Assembly (NCBI RefSeq): GCF_025370935.1
Contig: NC_133481.1
Coordinates: 7,173,274-7,237,273, forward strand
DNA from: Choristoneura fumiferana
Lineage: Eukaryota; Arthropoda; Insecta; Lepidoptera; Tortricidae
Direction: 5' to 3'
Length of the DNA: 64,000 bases
Shown here: piece by piece, positions 32,076 to 44,240 of the stretch
How the letters are laid out: each line of letters begins with the position of its first letter
How positions within the stretch are numbered: position 1 is the stretch's first letter
Notes under the pieces: model-generated
The model's database searches: none
Told to the model about the DNA's origin: nothing
What the model saw: only the letters and a program-made list of their open reading frames with translations
Made by a program: the position numbers and the translations under genes

Positions 32076-32837
32076 TAAAGTATAAGTATAATTTCCTCAG
32101 AATACCGGCATTACCATCAAAACTAATAAAAGAGAAAATTGCTGTAACAGGCATGTAGAGCGAGATAAAGTTAAAATTACGGGACATTACGAATAATGAA
32201 GCAGAATATTAACTGCCTGCAACAGATGTGCAAGATGAATTTTACTTCAAAATGATATTAGGAAATGTGCCGTGTTTTACAAATGAACTGACATGAAATA
32301 CCTACTCCCTCTGTGGGCATTCAAACTTTGAAGGTTCCTTCGCGAACGCCAGTTTCAACGTCCATTGCGTAGAGCAGAATGACTCCTCGATTGTGCTTTG
32401 GATTAAACGTGCGTGATGTATTCGTTGATTTTGAAAACATAACCCTCCTTCGAGCAGTCGGGTAAAAACACGTTCAGCTAACTAGCTTTTGAAGTAGGTA
32501 CTTACTTAGTCCTTGAAAAGGACCCTTAGGGGGAAAACAAAGTTACAATGGGTGGTATAGACTGGTAAGTAGCAGTCGCATGTTGGGAAGTGAAGGGGTC
32601 CACACGAATGTTATGGTAAGACCACATTATAGGTATATGCCTCGTTAACGCCATAATATTACGCGTGTTTATGTTTTCTTTCAACTATTTTTGCTTTTTT
32701 TATATGATGTGTTGAAAACGAGCAGGCGGGTTATCGGATGGAAAGCATCACCGCCGCTCATGGACACCCATAACATAAGTTGTATTATCCTTTAAGAGAA
32801 GAGTAGGCTCGATTTTAGGGCTTCGTAAGGGTAAAAA

Positions 32838-33230
32838 AACCGGCCAAGAGCGTGTCAGACACGCCCGAAATAGGGTTCCGTAGCCATTACGAAAAAAATA
32901 AGTAATATTTTTCTAAGGATTTCGTATTTAAATAATAATAATAATTTTCTTTATTAAGGCATTTTTTTTAAATCCATACAATTTATATTTTTAGGGTTCC
33001 GGAGCCAAAATGGCAAAAACGGAACCCTTATATGTCTGTCTGTCTGTCTGTCCGTCCGCGGCTTTGCTCAGGGACTATCAGTGCTAGAAAGCTGTAATTT
33101 TGCATGAATATATATGTAAACTATGCTGACAAAATGGTTCAATAAAAAATTCAAAAAACATTTTTTTAGTGTGCCTCCCATAGACGTAAAGTGGGGGTGT
33201 TTTTTTTTTGGCTACGGATCCCTAAAAAGA
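32838..33230. repeat. Two GGTTCCG-family fragments, opposite orientation
   Basis: 32838-32930 is a minus-orientation end (AAAACCGGCCAAGAGCGTGT, GGGTTCCGTAGCCATTACG). 32992-33225 is a plus-orientation start (GGTTCCGGAGCCAAAATGGC, (CTGT)n, CGCGGCTTTGCTCAGGGAC, CATAGACGTAAAGTGGGGG). About 60 bp of unrelated AT-rich sequence separates them. Confidence 0.75.
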
Positions 33231-33419
33231 AATGAAACCAATATTTTCATCGATAAGGCGTGCGGTGCGTGCGCGGCGTCGGTGACCCTTAGAAAACATG
33301 ACCCTTAATAACATGACAAGATGGATCACGAAGGCTTCGAAGGTCTCAAATGTTCGCAGATTACCCCAAAATACTCGTATCTGCGTAGACGAGTTATCCT
33401 ACTATAATAATAATAATAA

Positions 33420-34025
33420 TCTTACTAATATTATAAATGTGAAAGTTTGTGAGTTTGTGAGTGAGTGAGTGAGTGAGTATGTTTGTGACTTCTTCACGCT
33501 GAAACGGCTGGACGGATTTGTATGAAATTTGGCGAAAAGTTAGTTTATAACCTGGATTGGAATATGATACTTTTTATCCAGATATTCCCACGGGATAGGG
33601 ATAAAATCTCGAAATAACAACCGCTGGGCTTAGAGTCATGAAATTTGGTATGTAGGTATCTGGACGTCTGGAATAACACATAGGCTACTTTTTATCCTGA
33701 TGTTCCCACGGGATAGGGATAAAATGTTGAACTAATAACCGCGGGGCTTAGAGTCATGAAATTTGGTATGTAGAGACACCTGGAATAACACAAAGGCTAC
33801 TTTTTATCCCGATATTCCCACGGCATAGGGATAAAATCTCGAAATAACAACCGCTGAGCTTAGAGTCATGATCATGAAATTTGACATGGGTGTTTTAATT
33901 TAACGTCAATGAAAACCACGATGTAATTTTAGGCAATTCCCACGAGAATTTAATGAAATCCCGGAATTTCAATTCAACTGCTGTATCTAATGATTTACGC
34001 GTGCGAAGCCGCGGGTAAACGCTAG
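33420..34025 (+). mobile_element. Helitron-like element with three internal tandem units
   Basis: Begins TCTTACTAATATTATAAATG after an A and ends AAGCCGCGGGTAAACGCTAG before a T, as expected for a Helitron inserted between A and T. Contains (GAGT)n at 33455-33478 and about 120 bp units near 33594, 33713 and 33831. Confidence 0.8.
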
Positions 34026-34737
34026 TTGTTAATAATTCTGAGAATGATCGATCGAAATCGGGGGTGTGGGCATCTAATATATACATTTGAGTGGATCATA
34101 CGTAATCTTTCTTTCTTTCTTCTCGCCGACAGGTCGAGCCCGCTAGTTGTTTAATTTAATTTACGCACGTAGGTATTCATCTAATGGTTGTTCTGTTACT
34201 AAATTTAGGTTTGAATTGTGATAAAGATAAAATTGGATGTTTCCTTTATATTATAAATTGTTTACTAAGTAAATCTTTTAGTTTAATTCGCTCTCATCCG
34301 ACATTCTAGATTATGTAACAGACAGTTAAATAGACTTGTTAGAGATAAAAATAACTTTGTTAAAAAGTAATAGGTGGCATCTGGCGCCAACGCGCGTTAA
34401 GCGGACCGAATTATAACAATCACCCTTGGAAAGCTTTCAGGTACCTATTATGTTTCGAAGGAAATTTAATTACTTACCAGAGGGCATCTCTGCCGGGTCG
34501 GGTATCAAATCAACTTAGTAAAAATAAGCTTAACACTTTAAAACAGACGAGAGATTCTTTGGAGTATATCTTTTGACACTTAATCGGAAGTTTCTTTGTT
34601 GGTTATTATTTTTAAAGCTTTTAGCGGAATTGGTTTTATCTTAAAATTCTGTTGGGCAGGCCCATCGATCTAAAACTAACGGTGCGGTTTTTTCTCATCG
34701 ACCGTAATAAAAAATAAATTAATTATTTTATCACATT

Positions 34738-35354
34738 AAAACCGGCCAAGAGCGTTTCGTACACGCCCAATATAGGGTTCCGTAGCCATTAGGAAAAATT
34801 AAGTAATATTTTTCTAAGGATTTCGTATTTTATACGGAATCTTCCAAGTTTAGGTACATTTTATACCTTAGGCTGCTATTTAAGAGTTCAACTACTAATA
34901 ATTCTCAAGCAAACTTAGCCGTTGTAGTTTTCCTTGAAAGTTTGATATACTTACTATAATCCTGAATTTTTTCAAATTTTTCCACCCACCGGCTTAGATT
35001 TTAGAGGGGGGGGGACTTTAAAGTTGAAAATTTTGCAAACAAATCATTGAATCGTTTTAGCAACCCCCTAATGGTTTTAAAAGACCTATCCAACGACGAT
35101 ACCCCACACTACAAGGATGGATGAGAAAAAAAATCGCCCCCACTTTACGTCTATGGGAGGTAGGTACTCTAAAAATTTGAATTTTTTATTGTACCATTTT
35201 GTCGGCATAGTTCACATATATATTCGTGCAAAATTACAGCTTTCTAGCATTGATAGTCCCTGAGCAAAGCCGCGGACGGACAGACAGACAGACAGACAGA
35301 CATGGCGAAACTATAAGGGTTCCGTTTTTTCCATTTTGGCTACGGAACCCTAAA
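34738..35354 (-). mobile_element. Full-length GGTTCCG-family repeat
   Basis: About 615 bp. In its own orientation it starts TAGGGTTCCGTAGCCAAAAT, then (CTGT)n, CCGCGGCTTTGCTCAGGGAC, TAGAAAGCTGTAATTTTGC, CATAGACGTAAAGTGGGGGC, and ends CGTGTACGAAACGCTCTTGG then CCGGTTTT. Both ends carry GGTTCCG in inverted orientation. No coding capacity. Related copies or fragments: 9495, 32838, 45650, 59213, 62640. Confidence 0.8.
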
Positions 35355-35699
35355 AAATGTCAGAGGTGCGACGGAGTCAGTATAGTCCAACATTGGGCCC
35401 TTTTTCGGTGTCTCATACTCGTACGTCAAAATTAATGAACATTTATCGTATCCATGCGGAGCGACCCGGTTTTTCGTTCCGGTGAGGCTGGCGAAGATTT
35501 CGATTAGCCCAATTGGCGTATACAGAAGATTATTATGGCGCCGCGGGGGATTGAGAAATAGTCCACCAATTGTTCACAAATTGCCTTATCTGGTGACCCT
35601 GGATATATTTTAGCCTCTTTACTACGGGTTATTAAGAGTGAAGTATGCCTATATATAATTTTAAGTACGGAACGTTTTGAGACTTGGCAAGATAGTACG

Positions 35700-36010
35700 C
35701 TTTTTAACCGAAAAAGGAGGTTATCAATTCGGTTGTATTTTTTATGTTTGTTACCTCAGAACTCCGTCATTTATGAACCGATTTGAAATATTTTTTTTCG
35801 TTCGTCTAGGAATGCTTTCAATTAGGTCCCATAAGCACCAAATCAGGATCTGATGATTGGATCCTAAGGAAATTGAGGAAACTCTTCAAATATTGTAGGA
35901 ACGCCTATGGTAATTTCGATACATTTAGGAGTAACTCGTGCATTTGCTCTTGAAAATCATCAATTGGTGAAGTGGAACTGATGATGAAGACCAAATTTGA
36001 CCAATGGAGC
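35700..36010 (-). repeat. Dispersed repeat shared with 14190-14480
   Basis: Reverse-orientation copy of the unnamed repeat at 14190, with ATTTATGAACCGATTTG, GGTCCCATAAGCACCAAAT and CATTTGCTCTTGAAAATCAT. Confidence 0.7.
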
Positions 36011-36566
36011 GACTACTCAATAACAAGTACTTCACAGGTTGAATTTAAATTACTTTTACGCAGTTGCTAAGCAATTTAAGCTCATAACTGATAAATAAAT
36101 AAATTAACAGCAAAGGTTCCTTTATCAACTGAAACAGAATTTTCGGTAGGTACATGAAAGTTATTAAGTAAACGAAATTACAAAGAAACTTACAACGATA
36201 CCTACTAATTTCCTCTACAAAAGACTGCAATCTGCACTGATTGCTCCGAAGCATTCATTAGGCTTTTCCACTTGCAATAACAGCAAAGCCTTTCTCAGTG
36301 AGTTCCTGGCACAAAGTACAATAATTTAGAAATAACATAAAACAGGAACTGCGGAACAGAGAGATTCTATAGTATTTTTTGTTTACTCTATGTGGTTTTT
36401 TTTAAAACATCATGACATCTGTCATATTATGGTGTACTAGCTGTTGCTTGCGAGTTTGCCTGTGAATAATTCTTTTAACGCTGTCCCGGATAAAAGTAGA
36501 TATCTTATGTGCAGGTTGTATATCAATATGTGCCACATTCAAATCCGTTGATTCGTTCGAATGCAG

Positions 36567-36679
36567 GTCATGTGGGGTAAACGTACGCAGTGGGTAAGTC
36601 TACGCATTCCCATTCATTTCAGTCCGAAATGTATGTGATTGCGTACACTTACCCACTGCGTACGTTTGCCCCACATGAC
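36567..36679. mobile_element. Palindromic MITE with about 40 bp arms
   Basis: GTCATGTGGGGTAAACGTAC then GCAGTGGGTAAGT pairs with ACTTACCCACTGC then GTACGTTTGCCCCACATGAC. Short loop; no coding capacity. Confidence 0.85.
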
Positions 36680-36939
36680 TCTATTAGTAGGGTATAATAT
36701 AAATAGGTCTACTAGTCTAGGATTCTTATCCTCTAGCGTAAAAGTAAAGTGCACTGACTAGGGAATAGTGTTTTTTCGGTGTAAAAAACTTAAACATTCA
36801 TAATTTACTTAATTGCTAAGCAGCCGGGCAAACGCAAGAAACGAACCGATTGAAAGAGACACAAACGGGATCCCTTTGTTTCCCATACATTTTTTGTTCC
36901 AAATTTCGATGGTCAGAAATTGATATCCATATAATTTAT

Positions 36940-37930
36940 AAACATGAACATCACTAGTCATAATTTTTGTTCAGTAAAATGCTTATTAGCTCTAATATTA
37001 ATGGCATATAATATTAAATTCTATAATCACAAAAGTCATACATTTTTAACTATAATGTTCAAAGATCTAACGATAATTATTCAGAAATAGTTTAAGCCAT
37101 ATATTTCACCGTAGGTACTAATGGTTGTTACTCATATCGTTTTAATGCCTAAAGTGTCTAGGTCTAAGAAACCAAATCCATAATATTGATAGGCATATTG
37201 ATTACTCAGAAACATCTCCAGGCATACATTTGAAAGTGCTAATTCATTTAACTACGACTTTAGATAATATGACTAATAGATATTATGTTGAAAACAATTA
37301 GATTTGTGCGAGCGAGCAAGACGATTCGGAGCAGAAGCGACTCGGATAGGTTAGGTTTAGAAGGCTAAGGCGGGAGCGAAGCGGAGCGTAGCTTCCGCCT
37401 TAGCCTTCGATGTTAGTTATTTTTTTATATAGCAGCCCGGATAATATTGCTTCACAAATGATTTTGGATCCTCGATGTTCCTATAAAAAAAGTTTAGAAC
37501 TTTGATTATTATGCATACCTACATCTACAGTTAGGTATACATTCGGTAGTTAAAATATTATGTATTTCATTTTTCTGATAAATAATTGAATTCATTCTTA
37601 TAATTATTATGAGTGTTTTTATTGAATTTAACATTATGACGTTAAATGTTATGACTAACTTATCAGGTGAAAAAAGACCTTACAACAATTATTATAAACT
37701 AGTTTATTGCCTTTAATATTATGGAATGGTATACTATATGGACATCGAATGTTTAAACTAACCAATTTTATGACTTACAATAATTATGACCTGCGAAAAT
37801 CGGAACTTCACTTTATACTGTTTAATGTTATGACTTAAGATAATAATGACTTCCAAAAATTATGATGAAAAACGTTATGGATTGTTAAAATCGGATTTAA
37901 AATTTTATGGGAAACAATAGAGACCCGACA
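36940..37930. repeat. Arm-core-arm element B: inverted arrays of TTATGACTT words
   Basis: The right arm (37600-37930) repeats ATTATGAC-like words (AACATTATGACG, AATGTTATGACTAAC, TTTTATGACTTACAATAATT, AATAATGACTTCC). The left arm (36940-37150) has reverse-complement forms (CTAGTCATAATTTTT, AAAGTCATACATTTTTAAC). The core (37310-37410) has GTGCGAGCGAGC, TAGGTTAGGTTTAG and a GC-rich hairpin at 37360-37407 (AAGGCTAAGGCGG ... CCGCCTTAGCCTT). The layout is the same as element A. Confidence 0.6.
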
Positions 37931-39544
37931 CAAACGTTTCTATTCATTAATACTGGATTATATAAGATGGACGTACCTGTTATATTCCACTGGATGATAT
38001 TAAGCTTCGTATTAATAGTCGGCTCGGTCTCTGCTTCCAGTAAGCATTTAAACGTATACCTTAAGATCTTACAATTATTGTAAGAAAAGTTGCAATTGAG
38101 TACATATTTAATGAAATTTATTAAAATTTGAGGACAAATTTATACATAGAAGTAGGTAGTTAGTTACATACCAATATTGGAAGTTAAACATTTATTAAAT
38201 GACGACCAAGTCATGAACGTTGTAAGTTGCTTATTAATTTACTTATCTTAATTTCCCTAAATTGCTATAATAACCACTGAGGCGTTAATTTAAATTTTCA
38301 ACTAAGAATCCTTGAACAACCCCATTTTGAAATACTCCGTTCCGTTCAAGTTATGATGATTATCCCGATGAATTGTCTTTATTCTCCGAGCCCGGTCCGA
38401 TAGAAGGTATCAACGAAGTTATATTCCAACGGCACCATTTTCACTTCGTTATGCGGTTGTATTTTACACGAATGGCATTTCCGAAGCCGTAAAAAAGAAA
38501 AATCACGCGCGAACATCCAATAAACAAAGCGAAATACCGGGAATAATAAATCGAAGTGTTTGGTACGTTACTGGGTACAAATATCGAAATATCTCTTGAT
38601 TGTTTCAACACCCCGTGCCTGCGGAGCAATGGGCGTGAGCAATCGAACGCGATAAAAGCTTTTGAATATTATCAAAGTTGTCATGAATTCATTGAGCTAG
38701 ATTTTTATAGCGTGTCGTGCTTTTGTGTTTACTGACTCCTCATAACTACTCATAAGGTAATATCTCACCATCTAATATATGTAGATTCATTGACTGTTTT
38801 GAAAGGTTGCTAGTGTAGAGTGATCTATCTGAAACTACTATCGACCGGTATTATCTCACCATCTTGATGATTGCTAAATATTATGTAGAAGAGCGCTCCC
38901 TTTTTGGTTAGACTGGGTTTGAAAGGGAGGACACTACAGTGTTGCCACTTTTTAATTTCTTCTCTTTTTTGACAGACTATAACTACTTAGCTCATCTACG
39001 GTGAGAATTTCAGATTGGCATGTCGGCGAACCGGTACAATTTGGGTATCTTTAATAAATTACCCTTACACAGTTTTGAGAATTTAGCCTGCACCAACAAA
39101 TTTGTTAGAGCTACTTAGACGATCTCGAACGACTGTTGTTTTTAATGGAGGTTAATAATCGTTATTTTATTATTAAGTGCACGAAATATTACGACAACAG
39201 TGGAAAGGTTAAGTGATGTGTGGTATTAATAAATGGTGTACTAGATATGCAAAGATCGATGAGTAAAAGTCGTGTGTCTAAATTCTATGAATTTAGAGTA
39301 GGTATCTACTTAGGTATTCGCTGCCATTTCACACGCCTTGACACTGAGATTCATCTTAAGAACGACGATTCCCATTTTACTGAACTATTATGGGTATGGG
39401 CTATCCTTTTACTTTAGGGCAAGGAATCAGCCAGATGGATTTCCATTACAGTGGTGGCAGAAATTTTCTTTTTACGTAGGAACTGATTTGGACTTTGCTA
39501 CGAACACATAGCAGTAAAAGTGCTCAAAAATCGGAATTAATATT
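37931..39544. other. No gene or clear repeat seen
   Basis: AT-rich. Frames at 38441-38629 and 39220-39417 are short, with no domain or splice context. Only a weak direct repeat (ATCTCACCATCT at 38763 and 38855) stands out. Confidence 0.5.
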
Positions 39545-40110
39545 AAAAAACCGGGCAAGTGCGAGTCGGACTCGCGCACCGAGGGTTCCGTACACATTTA
39601 TAGGTATGTAAGTAAACGGGAATCGTGTCTTGAAGATATTTCTCGCTTTATCCGAGTGATTTAATTATCCAGTGTATGCAGAGCCCTACTCTTAAGCAAA
39701 ATGTACGCAGTGTGGGGTCAGGTTATATCGGTCATTGATATTTACAAACAGACATAAAAATCAATATTTTCAGACTTTTCTAGTTGGTTGTGTTAGCTAC
39801 CTTCATACCAAATTTCAAGATTCTTAGTTCACGGGAAGAATATACCCTGTAGGTTTTGATTCCCTTGCAAGTTTCGAAAATTTGCGGAAATTTGCAGCAT
39901 AAACGGCTGCATCTTTTGATTGCGTTGGCTTAGAAGTTTGATTTTTTCACAGCTCCAAGGGACAGTAGACTTCAGTATTTGATATAAATTTCAGCTTGAT
40001 ACTTCCACGCGTTCCCGAGTAGGGTCTTGACAGACAGACAGACAGACAGACGGGCAAAAAGTGATCCTATAAGTGTTCCGTTTTTTCCTTTTGAGGTACG
40101 GAACCCTAAA
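39545..40110 (-). repeat. Repeat with GTGCGAGTCGGACTCGCGCAC hairpin
   Basis: Starts AAAACCGGGCAAGTGCGAGT, then the self-complementary GCGAGTCGGACTCGC and GAGGGTTCCGTA. Ends with (CAGA)n, GTGTTCCGTTTTTTCC and GAGGTACGGAACCCTAAAAA. Related to, but distinct from, the GGTTCCG family; a partial relative is at 56306-56735. Confidence 0.75.
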
Positions 40111-40340
40111 AACTATACCTAGGTACATTAGTTCGTTAAACTATAAAACATAATTATATATTAGTAAGTAAACCAACGTTCAAAACAAAATTAGAACGAT
40201 ACTGCAGTGCCTGCAGTGCGTAAATTTATCTAACCTCTTTCGAATGCTTTTTCTCGCTCTTAGTAACGTTTTCCATTACAGCCAAGAACTTATTTTTTTT
40301 TACAGATTAATCAAGTTTATGATATTACATCCCGGTATGA

Positions 40341-40632
40341 ATATATGAAGGGTCCACGGAAAGAACATATCTATTAGTCACCTTCACCTTAACAACTTTT
40401 CGAGTTAAATACTTAGCGGTTTGAAAGTTAGTCATCACATCACGATCAATTAAGTATATGATGGTTACCATTTCTTTAAAAGTGAAATAAATATATATTG
40501 TTTTCAGATATCCATATTTTATTCAATGGTACTCGTACCTAGTACTTTGCAAGCTCTAAATATATTTCGAGATAATAATCTCAATAAAAAAAGGTGACTA
40601 GACATGTTCTTTCAATGGACCCTTTATATCTG
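40341..40632. mobile_element. MITE with about 40 bp inverted ends
   Basis: GGGTCCACGGAAAGAACATA then TCTATTAGTCACCTT pairs with AAGGTGACTAGACATG then TTCTTTCAATGGACCC. AT-rich middle without coding capacity. Confidence 0.75.
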
Positions 40633-42489
40633 GTCTAGGTACTATTATAATGTAATAGTATTTTTTTATCGAGGGACTAAAATAAGCCAATATATATCCG
40701 AGGTGGTTAGCCACCCGAGCTGTAGCGAGGGTGTCCATTTATCCGAGGGTTTATATTAACTTTTAGTCTCGAGGTGAAAACCATATCACTTCGATTGCGA
40801 GGAAAAAATAGTAATTTCTGTGAAAGAATTAATGCGTATCTTACTTATTCCTCCACTCCATAAAACTTTCATAGGTTTTTAAATAAATCTTTCTAGATTT
40901 CGGCGGCAAAAGATTATCAATTATGTATTTTGCTCTTTGCTCAACATCATAATTTTCACTATCACTTGACGACATTGTGATAATATTCAATTTATTTTAA
41001 TCGTTTATGATTTACGCTCTACAACAATTTCAAAGTTTTCGAGCTAAGTATTTTTTCCAACCAGATACAGATATAACAAAATCGCATCAGCGAAATGGTC
41101 TATACACAAACTGGAATAAATAGAATGGCGCCACCTTCTAAGCGGAAAAAGCATAGAAGCTATGACCACGAAGACAAAGAACTGAAATCATGAAAATGGT
41201 CCACACACAATCTTATTTATGCCAAGAACTAAGCAAGTACTGGCTGTTTGAGTTTATCTAAGTCACTCGATCTAAATAAAAAAAAATACTTTTACTCCCT
41301 AGGGTCTAAAGTACTCACTTTACTCTCGCCTCGTAAGGCTATATTGACCTACTTTTAGGGCATGAGAAGTGAAAAATGGTGTTAATTCCCAAAAATGACT
41401 TCTACTAAATCACTTACTCTTCAAAACCAATGGGACAGAGCAAGAGGAGAGATCGCTCTAGCTAGGCGCCCGATGGCAAGGGGCGCCACTTTCAAGTTTC
41501 CAGTGCAAAATAAAATGTTGGTGGAGAGTTTTAAGAGGCCTTTTAAAGCGCGGAGGCGGTGTAGATAATCTCGCTCTACCTTAATTAAGGGCTAGAGCCG
41601 GCGCTGCCAATGGGCTACTTCCCGATAACTGCTCTGTGCCTGCCTTGTTCTTTAAAAGAGTACAGAGAAATCACAGATGAAGAAAAAAAGTCTTGACAAG
41701 GTAGCAGTATTCTTACCCGTTAATTGTACTACAGAATAGATAATTCTATTCTGTGCCGATAATGCCATTGAACTAAAAGAATTTCTTTGCTCGCTATGAC
41801 AGCTATGTTTATGCAAGATATGCGTGTTCATGCAGTTCCTCCACCTCCACACTTTAAGAACACCCACAAATCACACAAACCCATCTATCACCAGTCACCA
41901 CCACCACAATACACTGACGCGTTTCGAACTCAACCAGAGCTCAACTTCAGAGCAACACAACCGTACACCATGCTACCAGATGTTAGACTAACAAACCACA
42001 ACCAACGTTTTAATAATGCCAATGTAAAACGGAAAAGTAAATAAAATACAATACTAAAACGACGCGGCGGCAAATAATAGGTATGATTTTAATTTCTTTA
42101 CCTTTTTATTGCCTTATTGCTTTTCTTTCTTTCTTTCTGATACTACATATTTTCCCAATTATTGAGTAAACATCAGTAGCAAGTCACTAAAGGGCATAAA
42201 AATACAACCAGGGTTACATGTGACTGAGTACCTACCTCCAATTTTTATTTTTATATCTTTTATGGTAGTGGACAGGTAAAGTCCTCAGAGCCCGGTGTGA
42301 GGATAAACTTACTTGTTATTCAAAACCTGTTTAAATCCGCAATTGTATTCAGTTGTCCAATAGGGTACAATTAATGGGTTGAACGCAACCCAGTACACTT
42401 CCGTTGGAACAAAACTAAACCACCGTAATAGTGGGCACGCCAAGGATCTCACACGAGTGCCGAGGGCGCTATGAAACGCCTGGCCCAAT
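40633..42489. other. Intergenic, repeat-derived pieces
   Basis: 40670-40800 has GAGGGACTAAAATAAG and ATCCGAGG words of a dispersed repeat. The frame at 41787-42044 contains GACGCGTTTCGAACTCA and ACCAGAGCTCA, shared with 24290-24390 (GACACGTTTCGAACTC), so it looks repeat-derived rather than genic. Nothing else seen. Confidence 0.5.
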
Positions 42490-42610
42490 ACTACGAAGTG
42501 CAAAATTACAACTTCGTATCTTGCCGTCCCGCTGATGCTAATATTATTTAATACGAGAGTGAGAGCGACGGTACGATACGAACTTCGATTTTCAAATTTC
42601 GTAGTAGCCC
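42490..42610. repeat. Palindromic MITE, GTAGTAGCCCTGC family
   Basis: Runs CTACGAAGTGCAAAATTACA, CTTGCCGTCCCGCTGATGC, ATTTAATACGAGAGTGAGAG, ACGGTACGATACGAACTTCG, TTTCGTAGTAGCCC. It is the intact reference for the interrupted copy at 12021. Confidence 0.8.
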
Positions 42611-43064
42611 GCCCTGAATTCGAAACAATTAGGGCCCGTCCTCTGTCTGCGGCCTTTCTATTTCTGTCCAGTCATACGAGCTGTGCAAGTAACGACGCCT
42701 TGTCCGAATTATTAACATTAGGCGGCAGCCCGCAAGGCTTAATGGCTCAGTAGATGGTGTTGGAAAACAATTACACAACTAAGGCATAGAATTAAAGTTA
42801 AATTATTGTCAAATTAATTTCAAGTTTGCAATGTAAACAGCAGCTGGCACCGTTCCCGCCGTGCCTGTGACAGTGATGGTTACGCCCTTGTTTATGAACC
42901 GTTTATGAACCTAACTAGTTTAATTGCAGCAATTTTATTGTCGTGCGATTATCACACTTTTAATAGCGATATAAATATATACTTTGGGTCCGTGGAGTTC
43001 GGACGCTCACAAACTTTTTGGTCAAATAAAAAAAAAACGAAATTACCAATGATCATAGGGCTGG

Positions 43065-43178
43065 GCCCTGTACCACGAAAGTTACAAGTGCCTCGACATA
43101 ATTGTCAAGTTTCTCATAGTCAAATGTTACAATTTTGTCGAATTGTAGCACTTGTAACTTTTGTGGTACCTACAGGGG
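43065..43178. mobile_element. Palindromic MITE
   Basis: CCCTGTACCACGAAAGTTAC then AAGTGC pairs with GCACTTGTAACTTTTGTGGT then ACCTACAGGGG. It explains most of the open frame at 42905-43309, which I do not call as a gene. Confidence 0.75.
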
Positions 43179-43475
43179 GCTGGTGCATTTCTCGCCCAAC
43201 GTATTGGGGTCACAATACAGCGCGGAAATGCAGTCAGCCTTATGGGAACTCTTCCGCAGGGACAAGACTTGGGGGATTGTATAATATAGTTAAGTTTTTT
43301 TTAGGATAGTTTAGTATAAGTATTTCAATTGTACCTTTTCAATAATGCGTTTGTTTAAATAAAATATATCTCTTTATAGCGATTAGGATTAATTGTGATT
43401 ATTCATCAAATTGAATGAAATTTTAATAGTTGATAGTATAAAAAATCGCTCTAAAAATTGAGCTATCACTCGTGG

Positions 43476-43590
43476 TTTTAGTGACTAGCAAGCTAGTGCC
43501 CCTGGAAACCCCGCACTGTCTGTTTTGTTTTTAGTGACTAGCTAGCTATTGCCCCTGGAAACCCCGCACTGTCTGTTTTGTTTTTAGTGA
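43476..43590. repeat. Tandem repeat, about 52 bp unit, 2.3 copies
   Basis: Unit TTTTTAGTGACTAGC... GCCCCTGGAAACCCCGCACT GTCTGTTTTG occurs twice and a third copy begins (TTTTTAGTGACTA) before the sequence diverges. Confidence 0.85.
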
Positions 43591-43924
43591 CTAAAATACA
43601 ATACGACAATACAATACAATACAAAAAAAGTACCTCAATATAATCGAAAGAACAATTAATTGAATTTGGGGTTGCTGTAGAGCATCTCTCCGGCAACCCC
43701 AAAATTAAATTTAAGAAATTTCACTTGGATACTTAGCTTACTTTTTCAGTAAACAAGAGAATTGTACCGCAGTTATTACTGTTAAATAAGTTGGTTATGG
43801 CTAGTTAAATTAGGTACTTAATTATTGCCAGCAACTTCATGCAGCCGACTGCTGGCATGTATAAATTGAAACTACCTAAACGCAAAATTTCAGTTTTATA
43901 GGTCTAAAAGTTTGGGCTTGTTGT

Positions 43925-44240
43925 AGATGAGATCAGTCAGGCAGGCATCGAGGTAGCCTTTTGGCCTATGGCCTCTCAATCAGTGTCGTGGGTTCGAGTC
44001 CGAGTTCGCACCTCTGATTTTTTCGGACTTTGTTTGCAAAATTACATTTGATAATTTCGATGAAAGAAAACATCATGAGGACACACCCGCGAAGAAATTT
44101 AATGGTGTGTGAAGTTCCCAATCCCCACTTGGCTCGCGTGGTAAATAGTGGCTGTAGTGGGACGTCTATATGCAGGGATGATTTATACAGAACTCTACAC
44201 TGCGCATGGTCCGACGCGCACTTACCCGGTTTTATTTTTA
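43925..44240 (+). mobile_element. tRNA-derived SINE
   Basis: GGCATCGAGGTAGCC stands at the A-box position, with a B box GTGGGTTCGAGTCC at 43988-44001. The body (GATGAAAGAAAACATCATGA, GTGTGTGAAGTTCCCAATCC) is not a tRNA. No matching acceptor stem, so it is a SINE, not a tRNA gene. Confidence 0.7.

Noticed and set aside
37310..37410. Interstitial telomere (TTAGG) tract
   Set aside because: Only two or three imperfect units (TAGGTTAGGTTTAG), too few for a telomeric tract; treated as a core motif of element B.
41787..42044. Pro/His-rich 85-codon frame starting MLAMTAMFMQ
   Set aside because: Shares repeat words (GTTTCGAACTC, ACCAGAGC) with 24290-24390, so it looks like a dispersed repeat rather than a gene.
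42905..43309. 134-codon frame, plus strand
   Set aside because: Its middle is the palindromic MITE at 43065-43178; the remainder shows no resemblance to any protein.
43925..44010. Possible tRNA gene with good B box
   Set aside because: No pairing acceptor stem or anticodon arm, and it continues into a SINE body.
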